From contig NC_062238.1 of the NCBI RefSeq assembly GCF_905475465.1, positions 13,299,368 to 13,363,367 on the forward strand: 64,000 bases of DNA, read 5' to 3'. The notes below the pieces were generated by a model. That model was given only the letters and a program-made list of their open reading frames with translations. It was not told the origin of the DNA and did not search any database. Below are positions 24,201-33,432 of the stretch, one piece after another. Within the stretch, counting starts at the first letter, position 1. Each line of letters opens with the position of its first letter. Source of the stretch: Pieris napi (taxonomy: Eukaryota; Arthropoda; Insecta; Lepidoptera; Pieridae). A program made the position numbers and the translations under genes.

Positions 24201-27200
24201 GCCCGAGCTGGAGAACGGCCTCTTCGACGACAACTGGAGGATCCGATATAGCTCGGTGCAACTCCTCGGAGACCTGCTGTACCGCATATCGGGCGTGTCG
24301 GGCAAGATGAGCACGGAGACGGCGAGCGAGGACGACAACTTCGGGACTGAGCAGTCGCACAAGGCCATCATCACGACCCTGGGCCCCGAGCGCCGAAACC
24401 GCGTCTTGGCCGGCCTCTACATGGGTCGCAGTGACGTCGCGCTCATGGTGCGCCAGGCGGCGCTTCACGTCTGGAAGGTACGCCTCTAGCCCGTCTCTAC
24501 CTCGGTCTGGAAGACTCCACGACGACCGGCGAAAACTAATTGCGATGCGCGTGCGCAGGTGGTGGTGACGAACACGCCTAAGACGCTACGTGAGATCCTG
24601 CCGACGCTGTTCAGCCTGCTGCTGGGCTGCCTGGCCTCCACCAGCTACGATAAGAGGCAGGTCGCCGCTAGGACGCTGGGAGACCTCGTCAGAAAGGTGC
24701 GCATTTTTTCGCAATTCAATTTATTAATGAAATTTTCTGAAGAATCCGAAACCGCTTTTGTAATATTTAATAACAACTTACAATATCAAACTTTATTACA
24801 AAACTGTTTAAATAAAAACTAAAAGGCCTGAAAAACGGAAAACACGTGCTGTGTCAGTTACCAGATTTGGTGACGTGACGTGGCCTTTTGTTCTTTCTTA
24901 CTCAACTTATTTACCAATTTATGTTCAATAATAAAATGAGTACAATATAAGTATTATATAATTAACATGCTCATTAGTCATAATTATCATGTAAATTTTA
25001 GGTTTTATGAAAAAAAACTCATTATTTTTTTTCGTTTCTGTTTTATTCTGAAAGAATTCTATAAAACGATCAAACGAAATTGTCGAAATAAAAAATTAAT
25101 ATTTGCAACGTTGTACGATTTTCCTAGGTCGACCTATCTAACGGGATGATGATAATAAACGTACAATAAAATATTAAAAGCTATTAATAATAATGTTTAA
25201 AATCCGGAAAGAATTAGGTGATAAAACTAAGAAGATAAGCCTTGGCTCGTACAGTCATTAGACAAAACACAAACCTGTAACCTAACTCTATTAAGAGGAG
25301 TTACTCTTATTAGTAAGAGTTAACTGCTCTAAATGCTAAAAAATCTTACCCCGGGTTCTTCAATGGACTATTGAATTTATTTAGAGTCGTAATAATGTTG
25401 AATTTACTACTCTTTACTTTGTTTTGATGTACGAAAGAAGAGGGCATTTGTTCTATTATTCGTTGAATCGAGAAGACCCTGCCCAGTAGAACATTGTCAG
25501 GTGCACCCTGAACAAAATAATTTTCAATATATGTTGCTGTAGATATTGATAAAGATAACTTTAGAAAAGAAGATAGTTGTTCCGATTCCAAGAAAGCGGA
25601 GTCGCTTCGCAGCTTGTCTGTGGTAACAATAAAAAAAATTACACGGTATAACTATTTGTTAAAGGAAATTAAACTCATTAGCATATTAATAGATTTTATT
25701 ACAAAAAGCGCCAAACTGTGTCTAATTGAAAATAATATAAAAGGGCCGATATTATCTATCCTCATATTTCAGAACGATTAACGCATATTTGATAAAGATG
25801 CATGTCTTGTACTGGGCGTTTTTGTGTGGGCTGTTCGTTGCTTGCGCTTATGGTGAAAATAAATCCCAGCGAAGGTTGACGACTGCGGAGCGCATCGCCC
25901 TGACTGGCCGTCGATCTGAAGTGCATTTTGTCACCACTGACGATGGATACGTTCTCACCGTGTTTCGCATACCGGGGACCAGGGGCCCGATACTGCTGAT
26001 GCACGGAATCCTAGACACCAGCGACACGTGGGTTTTGAGGGGCAATAACTCTTTGGCTATGACGCTCGCCAACCTCGGCTATGACGTCTGGCTGGGCAAT
26101 TGTCGCGGCAACTATTACTCCAAAGATCACGTCAAACTGAATGCAACATCTGATGCTGAAGTTTATTGGAACTTTAGCTTTCACGAGATCGGCTACTACG
26201 ACCTGCCCGCGACGATCGATTTGGTTCTGAAAAAAACTGGTGTGGAGAAACTGAACACGATCGGACATTCGCAAGGCACGACAATATTTTTCGTCATGGG
26301 CTCTCTTCGGCCTGAATACAATGATAAGGTAAACGTTTTGCTCGCTCTGGCGCCGGTCGCATATCTCCAGAACGTGCCGCCGCCCTTGTCATTGATAATA
26401 AAAGTCGCCCCGGAGTTGGTGGCCGCCCTCACTCTGGTGAAACAGTACTATCTTCTCGGTGACTCGCCGAGTGGCGAAGTTACGAGATCAATTTGTAATA
26501 ATCCATTACATGGCTATCCTGTGTGTGCGTACGGAGTAGTGTTTCCCATTGTCGGAACGGATGCCGAGGAATATACACCTGCCATACATTACGAAGCGTT
26601 TAACTATTATCCTGACAACGGGTCCGTAAAAACTCTGGACCATTTCGCTCAAGTTTCGTTGCGGAGACAGTTTGCTCAGTACGACAACGGACCTTTGGAC
26701 AATTTAAAGCTATACGGAACTACGTCGCCACCGAAATATGACTTGAGTAAGGTGAAAATGCCCGTTGCCCTGTTATGCGGCGCCAACGATAAGTTGTCGA
26801 CGCTGGATGATGTGGCGCTACTGCGTGCCGCCCTGCCCAATGTCATACAGTACACGGTTCTGAACAGGAAGCGGGCGAACCATGTGGACCTAGTGTGGGG
26901 TAAGACTATGGAGAAATATTTGTTTCCTGATATATTGGAAATACTAACCAGATATGAAAATGTAAGGAAGTGAATTTGGTTTCATTGACCGATTATAAGT
27001 GCCATCTTGCTCAGCTAGAACGCACATCAGCTAATCGTTTAAAATAGGTGACATTGATTTAACAAATAAAAGAAATCGCATCAAGTTTTGTATTTATTCA
27101 TTCATAAAAAGCCATTACAATAATGTCGAGCGATTGAATTTCTTAAAAGTAAACTGGATATACAATATCGCTACTGCTAAAGACAATGAAAGTAAATAGA

Positions 27201-30200
27201 CATATCATTGCTATGGGAAAGGCGTAACTCTCGTGGAGGTAATTACAATTGCTACCTACGTACATGCACTGGTCAAAATTAAGTTTCATAAAATTAGAAT
27301 ACTATTATTTTTATTTAGGTATTTTATTTATAACAAACAAAAAATTTAATTTTTAAATTAATAATAAAAACTCGTGGCATTTTAATTTACAATTCGTCAT
27401 TTGAGATTTCAATAAATTATTTTGCATAAAATTTAAAGAAAGAAAATATTAGTATTTAATACTAATATTTTTTAAATTCTCTTTACGAAATTTTAATTTT
27501 AAAAATACAATTTATATAAAGTAATTAACCCTTCTCACTCTCTCTCAATCGCTCTCTCCCTTTTCTTCGACAAAAACGCTGCACATCTTCGTGACGTTCC
27601 GTAAAAATTTTGCCCTCAAAGTAGTTTCACTTCACTAATTAGGGGAACGTCCATAAATTACGTGAGGTGTTTAAGGGGGGGAGGGGGTCGAGTCTCATTT
27701 AATCTTACGTTGGAGAGAGGGGGTCCCGGCAAATATCACGCAAATTTTTCTGATTGAAAAGAAAAAATTAGGAAAACGGTTGACCTAAAGGCCATCTCTG
27801 CAACTTCCCACTAAATCCATACCTAAACGCTCAACATTTCACTTATTTTGTACTTTTAGAATTCGTACTTTTGAGCTCGAAGAGCAATAACTTTTGAATA
27901 AATGAACCGATTTTTACGCTGTTTTTGAAAACAGTTTTTGAAACCTCATAACAGATTTTTAAGTTTAAATCGATCGAACGAAGAATTTCGAAGTAATTTC
28001 AAAAAAACGATTTTTTGAACATTTTATTTTTGAGATGTTTCAAAATTTTGCGAACCGAAAAAATGAAAAAAAAAAAAAAAAACTAAAAAACACGCTTTTA
28101 AAGCACATCAAACTAAAAAGTTCAAATAATTCCTAATTTAGGCTGAAAATGGTAATGAACAAAAAATACTTATATTATTGTGAAAAAGCGTGGGGCGCTC
28201 TGTGCCATATTTTTCGTCTATCGAGCAACCCTATTATTATTATTATTAATTATTCGGTCACGCCCTTAAGCGCTAGATTATTACATACATTGTCTTACAA
28301 TATTATATTTATAACATATAGCGCTTAATTGCATGGTCACGATACGATACGAAGGAGCTTACGTTGAAGTTGAAACCGTGTGAAACAGAAGTGACCGTGT
28401 TTGTAGCTCAAAAATTATCTGTCAAAAACGAGTTGTTTAGTATGAAAAAGTCTTGACGCGAAAATAAATAAAATAAAAATCATTTAATTCAGACCTTTAT
28501 AAGTCCATTATAGTAAAAGTAAAAAAGATTAATTAAAAAGAATAATTTTTTTTTGCTAATTTAAGGTATAATTACGCAACATTAAAATTAACGCTTGCGT
28601 AAATGAACACCATGAAATCCAAACGTTTCCTTCACCAAATATTTCAATGTTTTAATATTCTTCTGTTCGTTACCTAACCAATGCCACAAGAAATATTCAT
28701 TACGTTCTTTGTTTTCTGCGATTGCAATTTGATAACTCCAGTACAATGATTTATATGAAAACACACCTGACACATCTTTAAGGTACACTCAATCGTAACA
28801 CCGATATTGATTTAAACACGCTATCTATGGTTAGCTCGGCGAGCGCGTCTTGCCAGAGATAGTGCCGATACTGGAACGCGGCCTGCGCTCGGAGCGTGCG
28901 GATCAGCGGCAAGGAGTCTGCATCGGACTCGGAGAAATTCTCGCCTCCACGTCGCGGGATGCCGTACTCAGCTTCGCCGACGGACTGGTCAGTATTACGC
29001 GAGGAAGTAGTATCTTTTTTTCTTTAAATACGAGAGTGACGTGTTCACGGGACGTGCTGTCAGGTGCCGACCGTGCGGACGGCTTTGTGCGACGAGCTGG
29101 GCGAGGTGCGCATGGCTGCGGCGCGAACCTTCGACGCGCTGCACGCCACCATCGGCAACAAGGCGCTAGACGACATCCTGCCCCCCATGCTGGACGCGCT
29201 GCACCATCCCGATCCCGCCGTCGCCGACGCCACGCTCGACGGCCTGCGCCAGATAATGGCGATAAAGTCGCGCGCCGTGCTGCCCTACCTCGTCCCCGTC
29301 CTGACGGGCGGCAGCGGCGGTGCGGCCGACACTCGAGCGCTATCCGCGCTCGCGGCCGCCGCCGGCAATGCGTTGGCCCGCCACCTGCCGCGCATCCTGC
29401 CCGCGCTGCTCACTTCGCTTCGCGCCGCACGGGGCACCGCCAACGAGGGCCGCGAACTCGACCAGTGTCGCGACGCCCTGCTGCCCGTCACCGACGACGC
29501 GGGCGTCAGATGGTGAGTACCTCGTCCGTCGCGTCGAAAGTCGGCGGTCGCTTCGGACGCGTCTAACGCGATGCATACGTTTCTTCCCTCAGCATAATCG
29601 ACTCGCTGCTGGAGTGCTCCCGAGCGGAGGAGGACGATCGGCGTCGGGCAGGCGCGGCGCTGCTGTGCGCCTTCGTCACGCACTCGCGGGCGGAGCTCGC
29701 CCCGTACGTAGGCGCACTGCTGCGCGGCCTGCTGCTGCTGTTCGCGGAGCGGGACCGCGAGCTGCTCCAGATGGCCTGGGAGGCGCTGTTCGCTCTCACG
29801 CGTACGCTGGACTCGGAGCGGCTGCTAGCCCACGTGTCCGACGTGCGACAGGCCGTGCGCTTCGCCGCGGCTGACCTCAAACCGGGAGAGTTGCTGCCGG
29901 GCTTCTCTCTTCCCAAGGTCCACTATTTATTCGTATCGCTTAGTGATATTTACTTGTATTTCTAAATGTTTCTCTCCCGTATGTTCAAATTCATCACCCA
30001 TTATATTTATATTCAAAAGAGTATACTTAACACTTTACTTGAAAATATCGGTACGTAACGTTTAAACATGAAAATGTTTTCTACATAAAGTTCTCAAAGT
30101 AATTCTCTTCATTTAGTGAAAGTTAGTAATTTGATCAGGGTATCGCTCCAGTCCTGCCTCTGTTCCGTGAGGCTATTCTGCACGGCCTCCCCGAGGACAA

Positions 30201-32049
30201 GGAAAACGCCGCGCTGATGTTGGGCGAATTGATCAAGCTGACGCCGGCGCCTTCTCTGCAAGCCTCCGTGCCCCACATCACCGGCCCGCTCATCAGAATT
30301 CTCGGCGACCGCTTCAACGCCAGCGTCAAGGCCGCCGTGCTCGAGACCCTGGCCTTGCTCTTGTCTAAAGTAAATCCACTCTATGCTTCAAACCCACGTT
30401 GGTTATTTTCGATATACCGGAGGACGATTGCTCTGAGTAAATTTGGGCTGAAAGCGAAATCTCGATCCACAGGTGGGCCTCATGCTAAAGCAGTTCCTGC
30501 CGCAGCTGCAAACGACATTCCTGAAGTCGCTGAGCGACCCCAATCGGTCGGTGCGCATCAAGGCGGGCGCCGCGCTCTCGCAGCTGGTGGTGATCCACAC
30601 GCGCGCGGACCCGCTCTTCGTGGAGATGCACAACGGCATCAAGAACGCCGACGACCCCGCCGTGCGTGAGACGACGCTGCAGGCGCTGCGCGGCATCATC
30701 ACGGCCGGCGGCGACAAGATGAGCGAGCAGCTCGCGCTCGCCGTGCTGCAGACTCTGACCGGACCGGCGCTGCTGGCCCACCCCGACGATCCGCCGCGAG
30801 GCGCGGTCGGCGGCTGCCTGGGCGCCCTTCTGCACTGTCTGCCGCCCGCCCATCGCGACGCGGCCCTTCAGCACCACATCCTGGCCGCCTCCGACGACTG
30901 GCTGCTGCAGCACGGCCGCTCGTGCGCGCTCTTCGTGGCGCTCAAGGAGACGCCGCAGCACGTGTATCGGGATCACTTTGAGGAGAAGGTCGAGAAAGCG
31001 CTGCTGCAGCAGCTGACCAGCGACAAGACACCCGTCGCCTGCAACGCCCTGCGCGGTATCTGCTACCTCGCGCGACATCTGCTGGACGAAAGTCGACCCG
31101 TTCCGCCGTCTATCCTCTCGCAGTTCGTCAGGGTGAGCTCGAGTCGATCTCCACGACTCGGGAGACACACGGGAGACAGTTTAACGTGACGGGTCGTTCG
31201 GTCCACAGAGCATGAACCACGGCAGCAACGACGTGAAGCAACTGATGGCCCGGGCCAGCGCGGCGCTGGGGCGAGGCGGGGTGGCGGCCGAGGGGCCAGG
31301 GGCGGAGCTGCTGAGGGCGCTGTTGCCCGCACTCGTCAACGGCACCAAGGAAAAGAACACATACGTCAGAGCGAACTCGGAGCTCGCGCTCAGGGCGCTA
31401 CTTCGGCTGTCGCAAGACGAGGACCACTGCGAGGTACTTAGTTGTACATGCCTTCAATGTTAGAAAAGTATCTGGGCTGTACGCTTGTTTTACATATTAT
31501 ATAGCCAAGTCCTCAGTCACGTGTGTCTGTTCGCGACTAACGATAACGATATGGAAGGTTTATGATTTATAAAGGTTTCTTGTAAATCATTTGGAATATA
31601 ACAATAATTGTTAGGAAAAAGTCAAAAAAGTTTAGGAAAAAGTCAAGCCATCTGGGATACGTACAAAGCCAGTGCGGACACAAGTTTATAAACAATATAA
31701 TATATTATATATATAATTGATAATGTAATTGAGTTAGGTACTGTAAAAAACTTAAACATCTTAAGTATGCTTTTATGTGGGAAACTTTTTTATACACCCT
31801 TACATTTTTACTTTTATAACCATCCTGTTTTTGCAAAAGTATTAATATGCTATTCTCATATCAACATGTTAAATATTTCATTTTGTACTTTTGAATTGTT
31901 AATTTTAAATTTATTTTTTGGTGTAGAAATGCATGTCGCTTCTGGAGGAAGGCGGTAGAGAGGCCTTGGCAGATGTCGTGGTGCGCGTGCTGCGGCGCGC
32001 AGTCACAGAGGGAAGAGAGGAAGACCTTGACTGCACACTGATTACCTGA
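9300..32049 (+). CDS. GCN1: GCN1, activator of the eIF2-alpha kinase GCN2
   Basis: Thirty-seven exons join without a frame break to 8019 nt (2672 aa, close to the human length): 9300-9314, 9390-9492, 9705-9900, 9978-10158, 10247-10411, 10488-10740, 11001-11179, 11397-11594, 11677-11838, 11963-12122, 12235-12564, 12639-12832, 12912-13087, 13161-13290, 13362-13442, 13514-13737, 13829-14016, 14271-14450, 14526-14656, 14732-14868, 21464-21695, 21803-22231, 22303-22431, 22499-22622, 22694-22930, 23012-23191, 23284-23573, 23682-23877, 23963-24477, 24559-24696, 28835-28987, 29064-29512, 29593-29917, 30139-30369, 30473-31132, 31209-31433, 31927-32049. The protein is HEAT-repeat throughout. The eEF3-like centre (about residues 1330-1640; e.g. 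DAPSLALIMPVVQRAF) is the most conserved part. The GCN2 RWD-binding part falls in exons 34-35. It works on stalled or collided ribosomes in the cytoplasm, passing uncharged-tRNA signals to GCN2. Intron 20 carries a BEL element and intron 30 a lipase gene. Confidence 0.95.
15017..15222 (+). repeat. 5' LTR of the BEL/Pao element
   Basis: 206 bp, TG...CA ends, no difference seen from the 3' copy. Confidence 0.93.
15362..20176 (+). CDS. BEL/Pao Gag-Pol polyprotein with an internally deleted reverse transcriptase
   Basis: One open frame of 1604 codons from the first ATG at 15362; the frame is open from 15287 but without an earlier ATG. In order it carries a DUF1759-type Gag domain, Cys/His zinc knuckles (about 16360-16545), an aspartic protease with DSGST (about 16767), reverse transcriptase, RNase H (FSDAS near 18118; TDSS near 18340), integrase with an HHCC finger (about 19027-19150) and a DDE core (VDYAGP, SDNGT, GGIWEAA), and the C-terminal DUF5641-like tail. 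The stop lies inside the 3' LTR. The reverse transcriptase begins abruptly at about 17275: the stretch that normally precedes LSLNDIQMVGP is missing, by family comparison something over 100 residues, in frame. The motif-A aspartate (VADIEKMYR) and LVDD remain. It is probably unable to reverse-transcribe on its own. Confidence 0.9.
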   Translation: MSEKTEVAELIKKRSSYKGQVTIFNGFLSSFESPSPPDERDYEELELRIKRFDALYNKFDEVQTRLECLLDDESQVFGEREEFENRYYKALSNAQKILSNYKKSHIPLPSDGEGSVIHSVKLNPVKLPTIQIPKFNGLFNEWIGFRDTFMSLIHTNNDLDDINKFHYLKSSLEGSAALVVSSVELSGKNYSVAWTLLCDRFDNKNLLIQHHVAALFKIEPVTRETACNLKGIVDQLNKNLRALDTLGESTKHWDTLLVYLITQRLDTKSFREWEEYKGRLPTDTRIELLHLLDFLRVRITLLDSVEHNTNLKIKPSHKIMTLQTNNINIKEICPKCDGEHKLNMCSQFLALNNEERLQLLPTFKVCFNCFSKSHFSNNCKKSGCKICKKKHSVLVHVADKQKLLVRGEGIGSNATPAISNPNNLTLSTSVSSAGQDNNCRRGNLVLLSTALVKLYDSNNREHVVRVVLDSGSTSSLLSYRMFQQLNLSYNKISQSVQGINNAITQIDKMCNLRFKSLDDSFTCNINCFILPSLTDSVPNSTVNILNLNIPTNICLADPHFYKPASIDLILGADVFWNIVGNQRIELGDNKPTLCETRLGWIVSGPVCDTVLFSTCPPNRIQCNFVSKNLIDDDINSTSNNLSLNDIQMVGPMVQDDLLSILLRFRQHKYVIVADIEKMYRKILVHPDDRYLQHILWRDNPSQSLRAFQLNTVTYGIASAPFLATRCLKQLGLECQDHQIAEVILHDFLVDDLLSGGDDLNVVRNIREKVITTLGSAGLFLRKWKSNEPQLISESATEASHNLNVGGNEPSKTLGLGWLPVCDDLYFPIGFSTAANTKRTLLSVISQIFDPLGLLSPVVIKFKIILQSLWLQNLSWDEPLPSHIQALWMDATKNLNVLNNLRVSRHVMINSYEQLEIHVFSDASERAYGACLYIRSSDRNGNVLVRLLTAKSRVAPIKPTTIPRLELCGAQVAAKLYKKVCSSLRIKVTKSFFWTDSSIVLGWLKMLPSKLNTFVRNRVGDILEITGDCEWRHVPTAQNPADYVSRGVKVDDIESLNIWWSGPNFLQKSYTDWPSILVQCEPLPEMRNELCLLNIAHPIEFIQFERFSNFNRLRRAIAYLLRFIESCKGRRAVTNYLTETELSNSLNVIIRSAQRESFPEYDILLQKKELPVKSALLKFNVFLDQNNLMRIGGRISNSQFSYDKKHPLLLMSTHRLTQLIFQHEHLKLMHAGPQLLLSSIREVYWPIGGRNLAKTTYRRCIRCTRMKGKIEAPIMGNLPQRRVTPGNYPFESVGVDYAGPIASVSRQGRGSRVVKVYIVIFVCFTTKALHLELVGDLTSNSFISTFRRFIARRGKPLHLYSDNGTTFVGACKDLANFLMHNSDSLATDLINDGINFHFIPAYSPHFGGIWEAAVKSTKYHLLRVLGNSKLTFEELYTVLTQIEAILNSRPLTPLSTHPEDLTPLTPGHFLIGRPLTAIPTESYVDHNFTHLSRFRRIEQLRQHFWTRWSKEYISELQKRTKWQTQGNPLQIDSLVLLKEENLPPMKWKLGRIVALFPGADDVVRVAEIRTSTGNVRRSFSKICPLPSGLVEAKPSTPGGMLVHSA
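20157..20362 (+). repeat. 3' LTR of the BEL/Pao element
   Basis: 206 bp, preceded by the short purine run GGGGG just upstream (candidate polypurine tract). The last six codons and stop of the polyprotein lie within it. Confidence 0.93.
20526..20709 (-). other. Splice-flanked minus-strand open segment in GCN1 intron 20
   Basis: Read on the minus strand, an acceptor (TTCGCGCAG) precedes 184 nt and a good donor (GTATGT) follows. The segment is open in two frames. The frame starting at the first base reads as a well-behaved soluble protein piece (contains HWIDPRDWELLHSLLEQ), with composition unlike random AT-rich intron. I do not recognise a family. It could be an exon of an unmapped antisense gene, an exon captured by a transposon, or chance. 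It lies 147 bp right of the BEL element. Confidence 0.35.
20788..21328. repeat. Nested fold-back (palindromic) element
   Basis: Two inverted structures share their left arm. The inner one is a near-perfect palindrome of about 70-bp arms (20807-20878 and 20902-20972) around a 23-base spacer, with the core CGACGTTTCGCGTGCTTT. The outer one is a perfect 20-bp inverted repeat, TTTTTTACCGGATTGAAGTT at 20792-20811 and its complement at 21306-21325. There is no coding capacity. It resembles the fold-back/MITE elements common in moths. Confidence 0.75.
25350..25617 (-). other. Probable exon of an unidentified minus-strand gene (GCN1 intron 30)
   Basis: On the minus strand, TTGTTACCACAG precedes a 268-nt open segment (88 whole codons) that ends at GGG|GTAAGA, a strong donor. 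The encoded piece has normal protein composition, with segments such as ATYIENYFVQGAPDNVLLGRV. It is not a LINE, LTR or transposase motif I know. No partner exons could be joined convincingly: the segment at 20526-20709 is compatible in phase only in its less protein-like frame. It could be an exon left from a captured or duplicated gene. Confidence 0.45.
25736..25743 (+). promoter_or_regulatory. TATA box of the nested lipase gene
   Basis: TATAAAAG lies about 30 bp before an insect initiator-like TTTCAGA (about 25767) and 55 bp before the ATG, a spacing typical of tissue-specific insect digestive genes. Confidence 0.6.
25798..26973 (+). CDS. Acid lipase (lysosomal/gastric lipase family, lipase 1/3-like)
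   Basis: A single uninterrupted 391-aa frame. Residues 1-19 are a secretion signal ending at CAYG. The alpha/beta-hydrolase features are all present: nucleophile Ser158 in GHSQG, Asp331 in CGANDKL, His362 in NHVDLVWG, and the oxyanion-side LLMHGILD. This family hydrolyses triglycerides or cholesteryl esters; insect members are often secreted in the gut or act in lysosomes. The ATG at 25798 was chosen because it begins the signal peptide, although the frame is open from a TTG three codons upstream. It has its own TATA box and an AATAAA at about 27065. It lies whole within GCN1 intron 30 on the same strand. The lack of introns suggests either a retrocopy or a lepidopteran intronless subfamily. 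All catalytic residues are intact. Confidence 0.92.
   Translation: MHVLYWAFLCGLFVACAYGENKSQRRLTTAERIALTGRRSEVHFVTTDDGYVLTVFRIPGTRGPILLMHGILDTSDTWVLRGNNSLAMTLANLGYDVWLGNCRGNYYSKDHVKLNATSDAEVYWNFSFHEIGYYDLPATIDLVLKKTGVEKLNTIGHSQGTTIFFVMGSLRPEYNDKVNVLLALAPVAYLQNVPPPLSLIIKVAPELVAALTLVKQYYLLGDSPSGEVTRSICNNPLHGYPVCAYGVVFPIVGTDAEEYTPAIHYEAFNYYPDNGSVKTLDHFAQVSLRRQFAQYDNGPLDNLKLYGTTSPPKYDLSKVKMPVALLCGANDKLSTLDDVALLRAALPNVIQYTVLNRKRANHVDLVWGKTMEKYLFPDILEILTRYENVRK
27065..27070 (+). terminator. Polyadenylation signal of the lipase gene
   Basis: AATAAA 92 bp after the lipase stop codon; the only canonical signal close behind it. Confidence 0.5.
27640..28100. repeat. Degenerate DNA-transposon-like repeat in GCN1 intron 30
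   Basis: The block with GGGGAACGTCCATAAATTACG and G-runs (27660-27725) resembles widespread insect non-autonomous DNA elements. It is followed by AT-rich sequence and an A17-like run (about 28063-28080). Ends and target duplication were not found. Confidence 0.4.
28588..28766 (-). other. Minus-strand terminal-exon-like open segment in GCN1 intron 30
   Basis: An acceptor-like GATGTGTCAG precedes an open frame that ends in a stop codon at 28588. The predicted piece is rich in Tyr/Trp/Lys and ends in basic residues (FGFHGVHLRKR). It could be the last exon of a gene whose other exons are not visible, a captured fragment, or chance. No family is recognised. Confidence 0.3.
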
Positions 32050-32414
32050 ACACTGTCCTTACATTGTCTCCATATAATATGTGTTTATATACTCGCATGT
32101 TTTTTATTTACAAAATTCCAGTGTCAACACAATGAAAACTTAGAGACAGGGGATTGCCTAATAGTATATGTGACTGGAGCTAAAATTTTATTAACACAAT
32201 TACATTTTGAAATGAAATTTATTATATTCAATAATTGTTCCATCATCATTAAATGTGTTATCAATGAATAATAATAGTAAGTAGTGTAACTATTGCAGGG
32301 CTCAATATAAATAATTATATATTATAAAAAAAAATTTAATTGCTTTATGAATATATTTTATATAGGATACAATCTTACTTTAACTATGGAATGTAACAAT
32401 TTAAAAAACATTTT

Positions 32415-32815
32415 TTAAAATTCCTCTTTTTTAGGGATCATATGAAAACCCTTATTCTCTAATAATTTATTACACTCTTGACGATTTAAGTTAGAAAGAG
32501 GAAGTCGCTCCAGCTCCATATCACCATCTCCAAGCAACACTAACTCTGGTGGTGTTCCACTAATAAACTTTACTTCAAGACGGTCATATAAAGGTACATC
32601 TTGCATTACAAAGTTCTTAACTTCTGGTAGACGATTCAAAGAACAGCCTCTGCATGTCTAAAAAATCATGGAGATTATTGCTAATAGTATAAGTAATAAA
32701 GAGGGTTATTAGGTTCAGTTCTCACCTCAATTTTGGCTGATTTGATATCGGAGAGCATATAAGCAGAACTAATGGTTATGAAACCTATACAAAATAAAAC
32801 TCTTAGAAAACTCAT
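32415..32815 (-). CDS. Selenoprotein M-like protein, cysteine form
   Basis: Two exons, 32726-32815 and 32415-32657, join at a 68-bp GT-AG intron (110 aa). Residues 1-18 form a signal peptide, so the protein should enter the ER. The redox motif is C32-R-G-C35, directly followed by LNRLPEVK, the block that follows the CxxU motif in vertebrate SELENOM. Downstream PPELVLLGDGDMELERLPLS matches the same family. The second motif residue, Sec in vertebrates, is encoded by an ordinary Cys codon (TGT), consistent with the loss of selenoproteins in Lepidoptera. It is a thioredoxin-fold ER protein, probably a thiol-disulfide factor. Its ATG lies 617 bp from that of the caspase gene, in a divergent arrangement. 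Confidence 0.85.
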
Positions 32816-33432
32816 GACTACTATTTAAATAAAAACACGAATAAGGACTTAAGTTTTAGAGAACACAATAATAGGGTGATCACTGATCACTATGAATTAA
32901 CGAGGTTGAAGATAATCAGCGAACTAACCCGCCCACAATTACCATCTGGCATCTGTCAACTTTCACTTTCAAGTCACTAGACAGTAGTATACTTCAAAAT
33001 AAGTGAATTGTGATGCGTTTTACGTTTATACAGCTATTTATTTTCCAATGTTACTAGATAATTTTCGCATCTCGTAGTATATAAGAAAATAAATGTTAGG
33101 AATTTTATTATGAACGTACTCTATGGTACACAGATCAAATAAACCCGAACACCGCTCATAGATGATTAAATCAGATTTAATCTGTAGAGTTACGAGTATT
33201 CAGATTTCAGTATCAGCGCCCAGCGGTCAGCACTCAGCCGTCAGTGGTCACACTTGATTGTTGAATGTTGATCAGTGCACCAATGGTATATATTATAAAT
33301 ACATAAAAACATTATTGAGTGTTTATATTTTAAACTCTTGGTTTAAAATTTACTTGCCACATTGATGTCAGGAAGAGTGGTGAATAATCGAATGTGAACT
33401 GAACCTTCGCTTGGCTAAATGTTTATGCTAAA
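32816..33432. promoter_or_regulatory. Divergent promoter region of SelM-like and Dronc genes
   Basis: 617 bp between the two start codons, transcribed outward on both sides. It includes the tandem pentamer-like run CAGCGCCCAGCGGTCAGCACTC (about 33214-33235). No TATA box is placed with confidence on either side. Confidence 0.45.
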
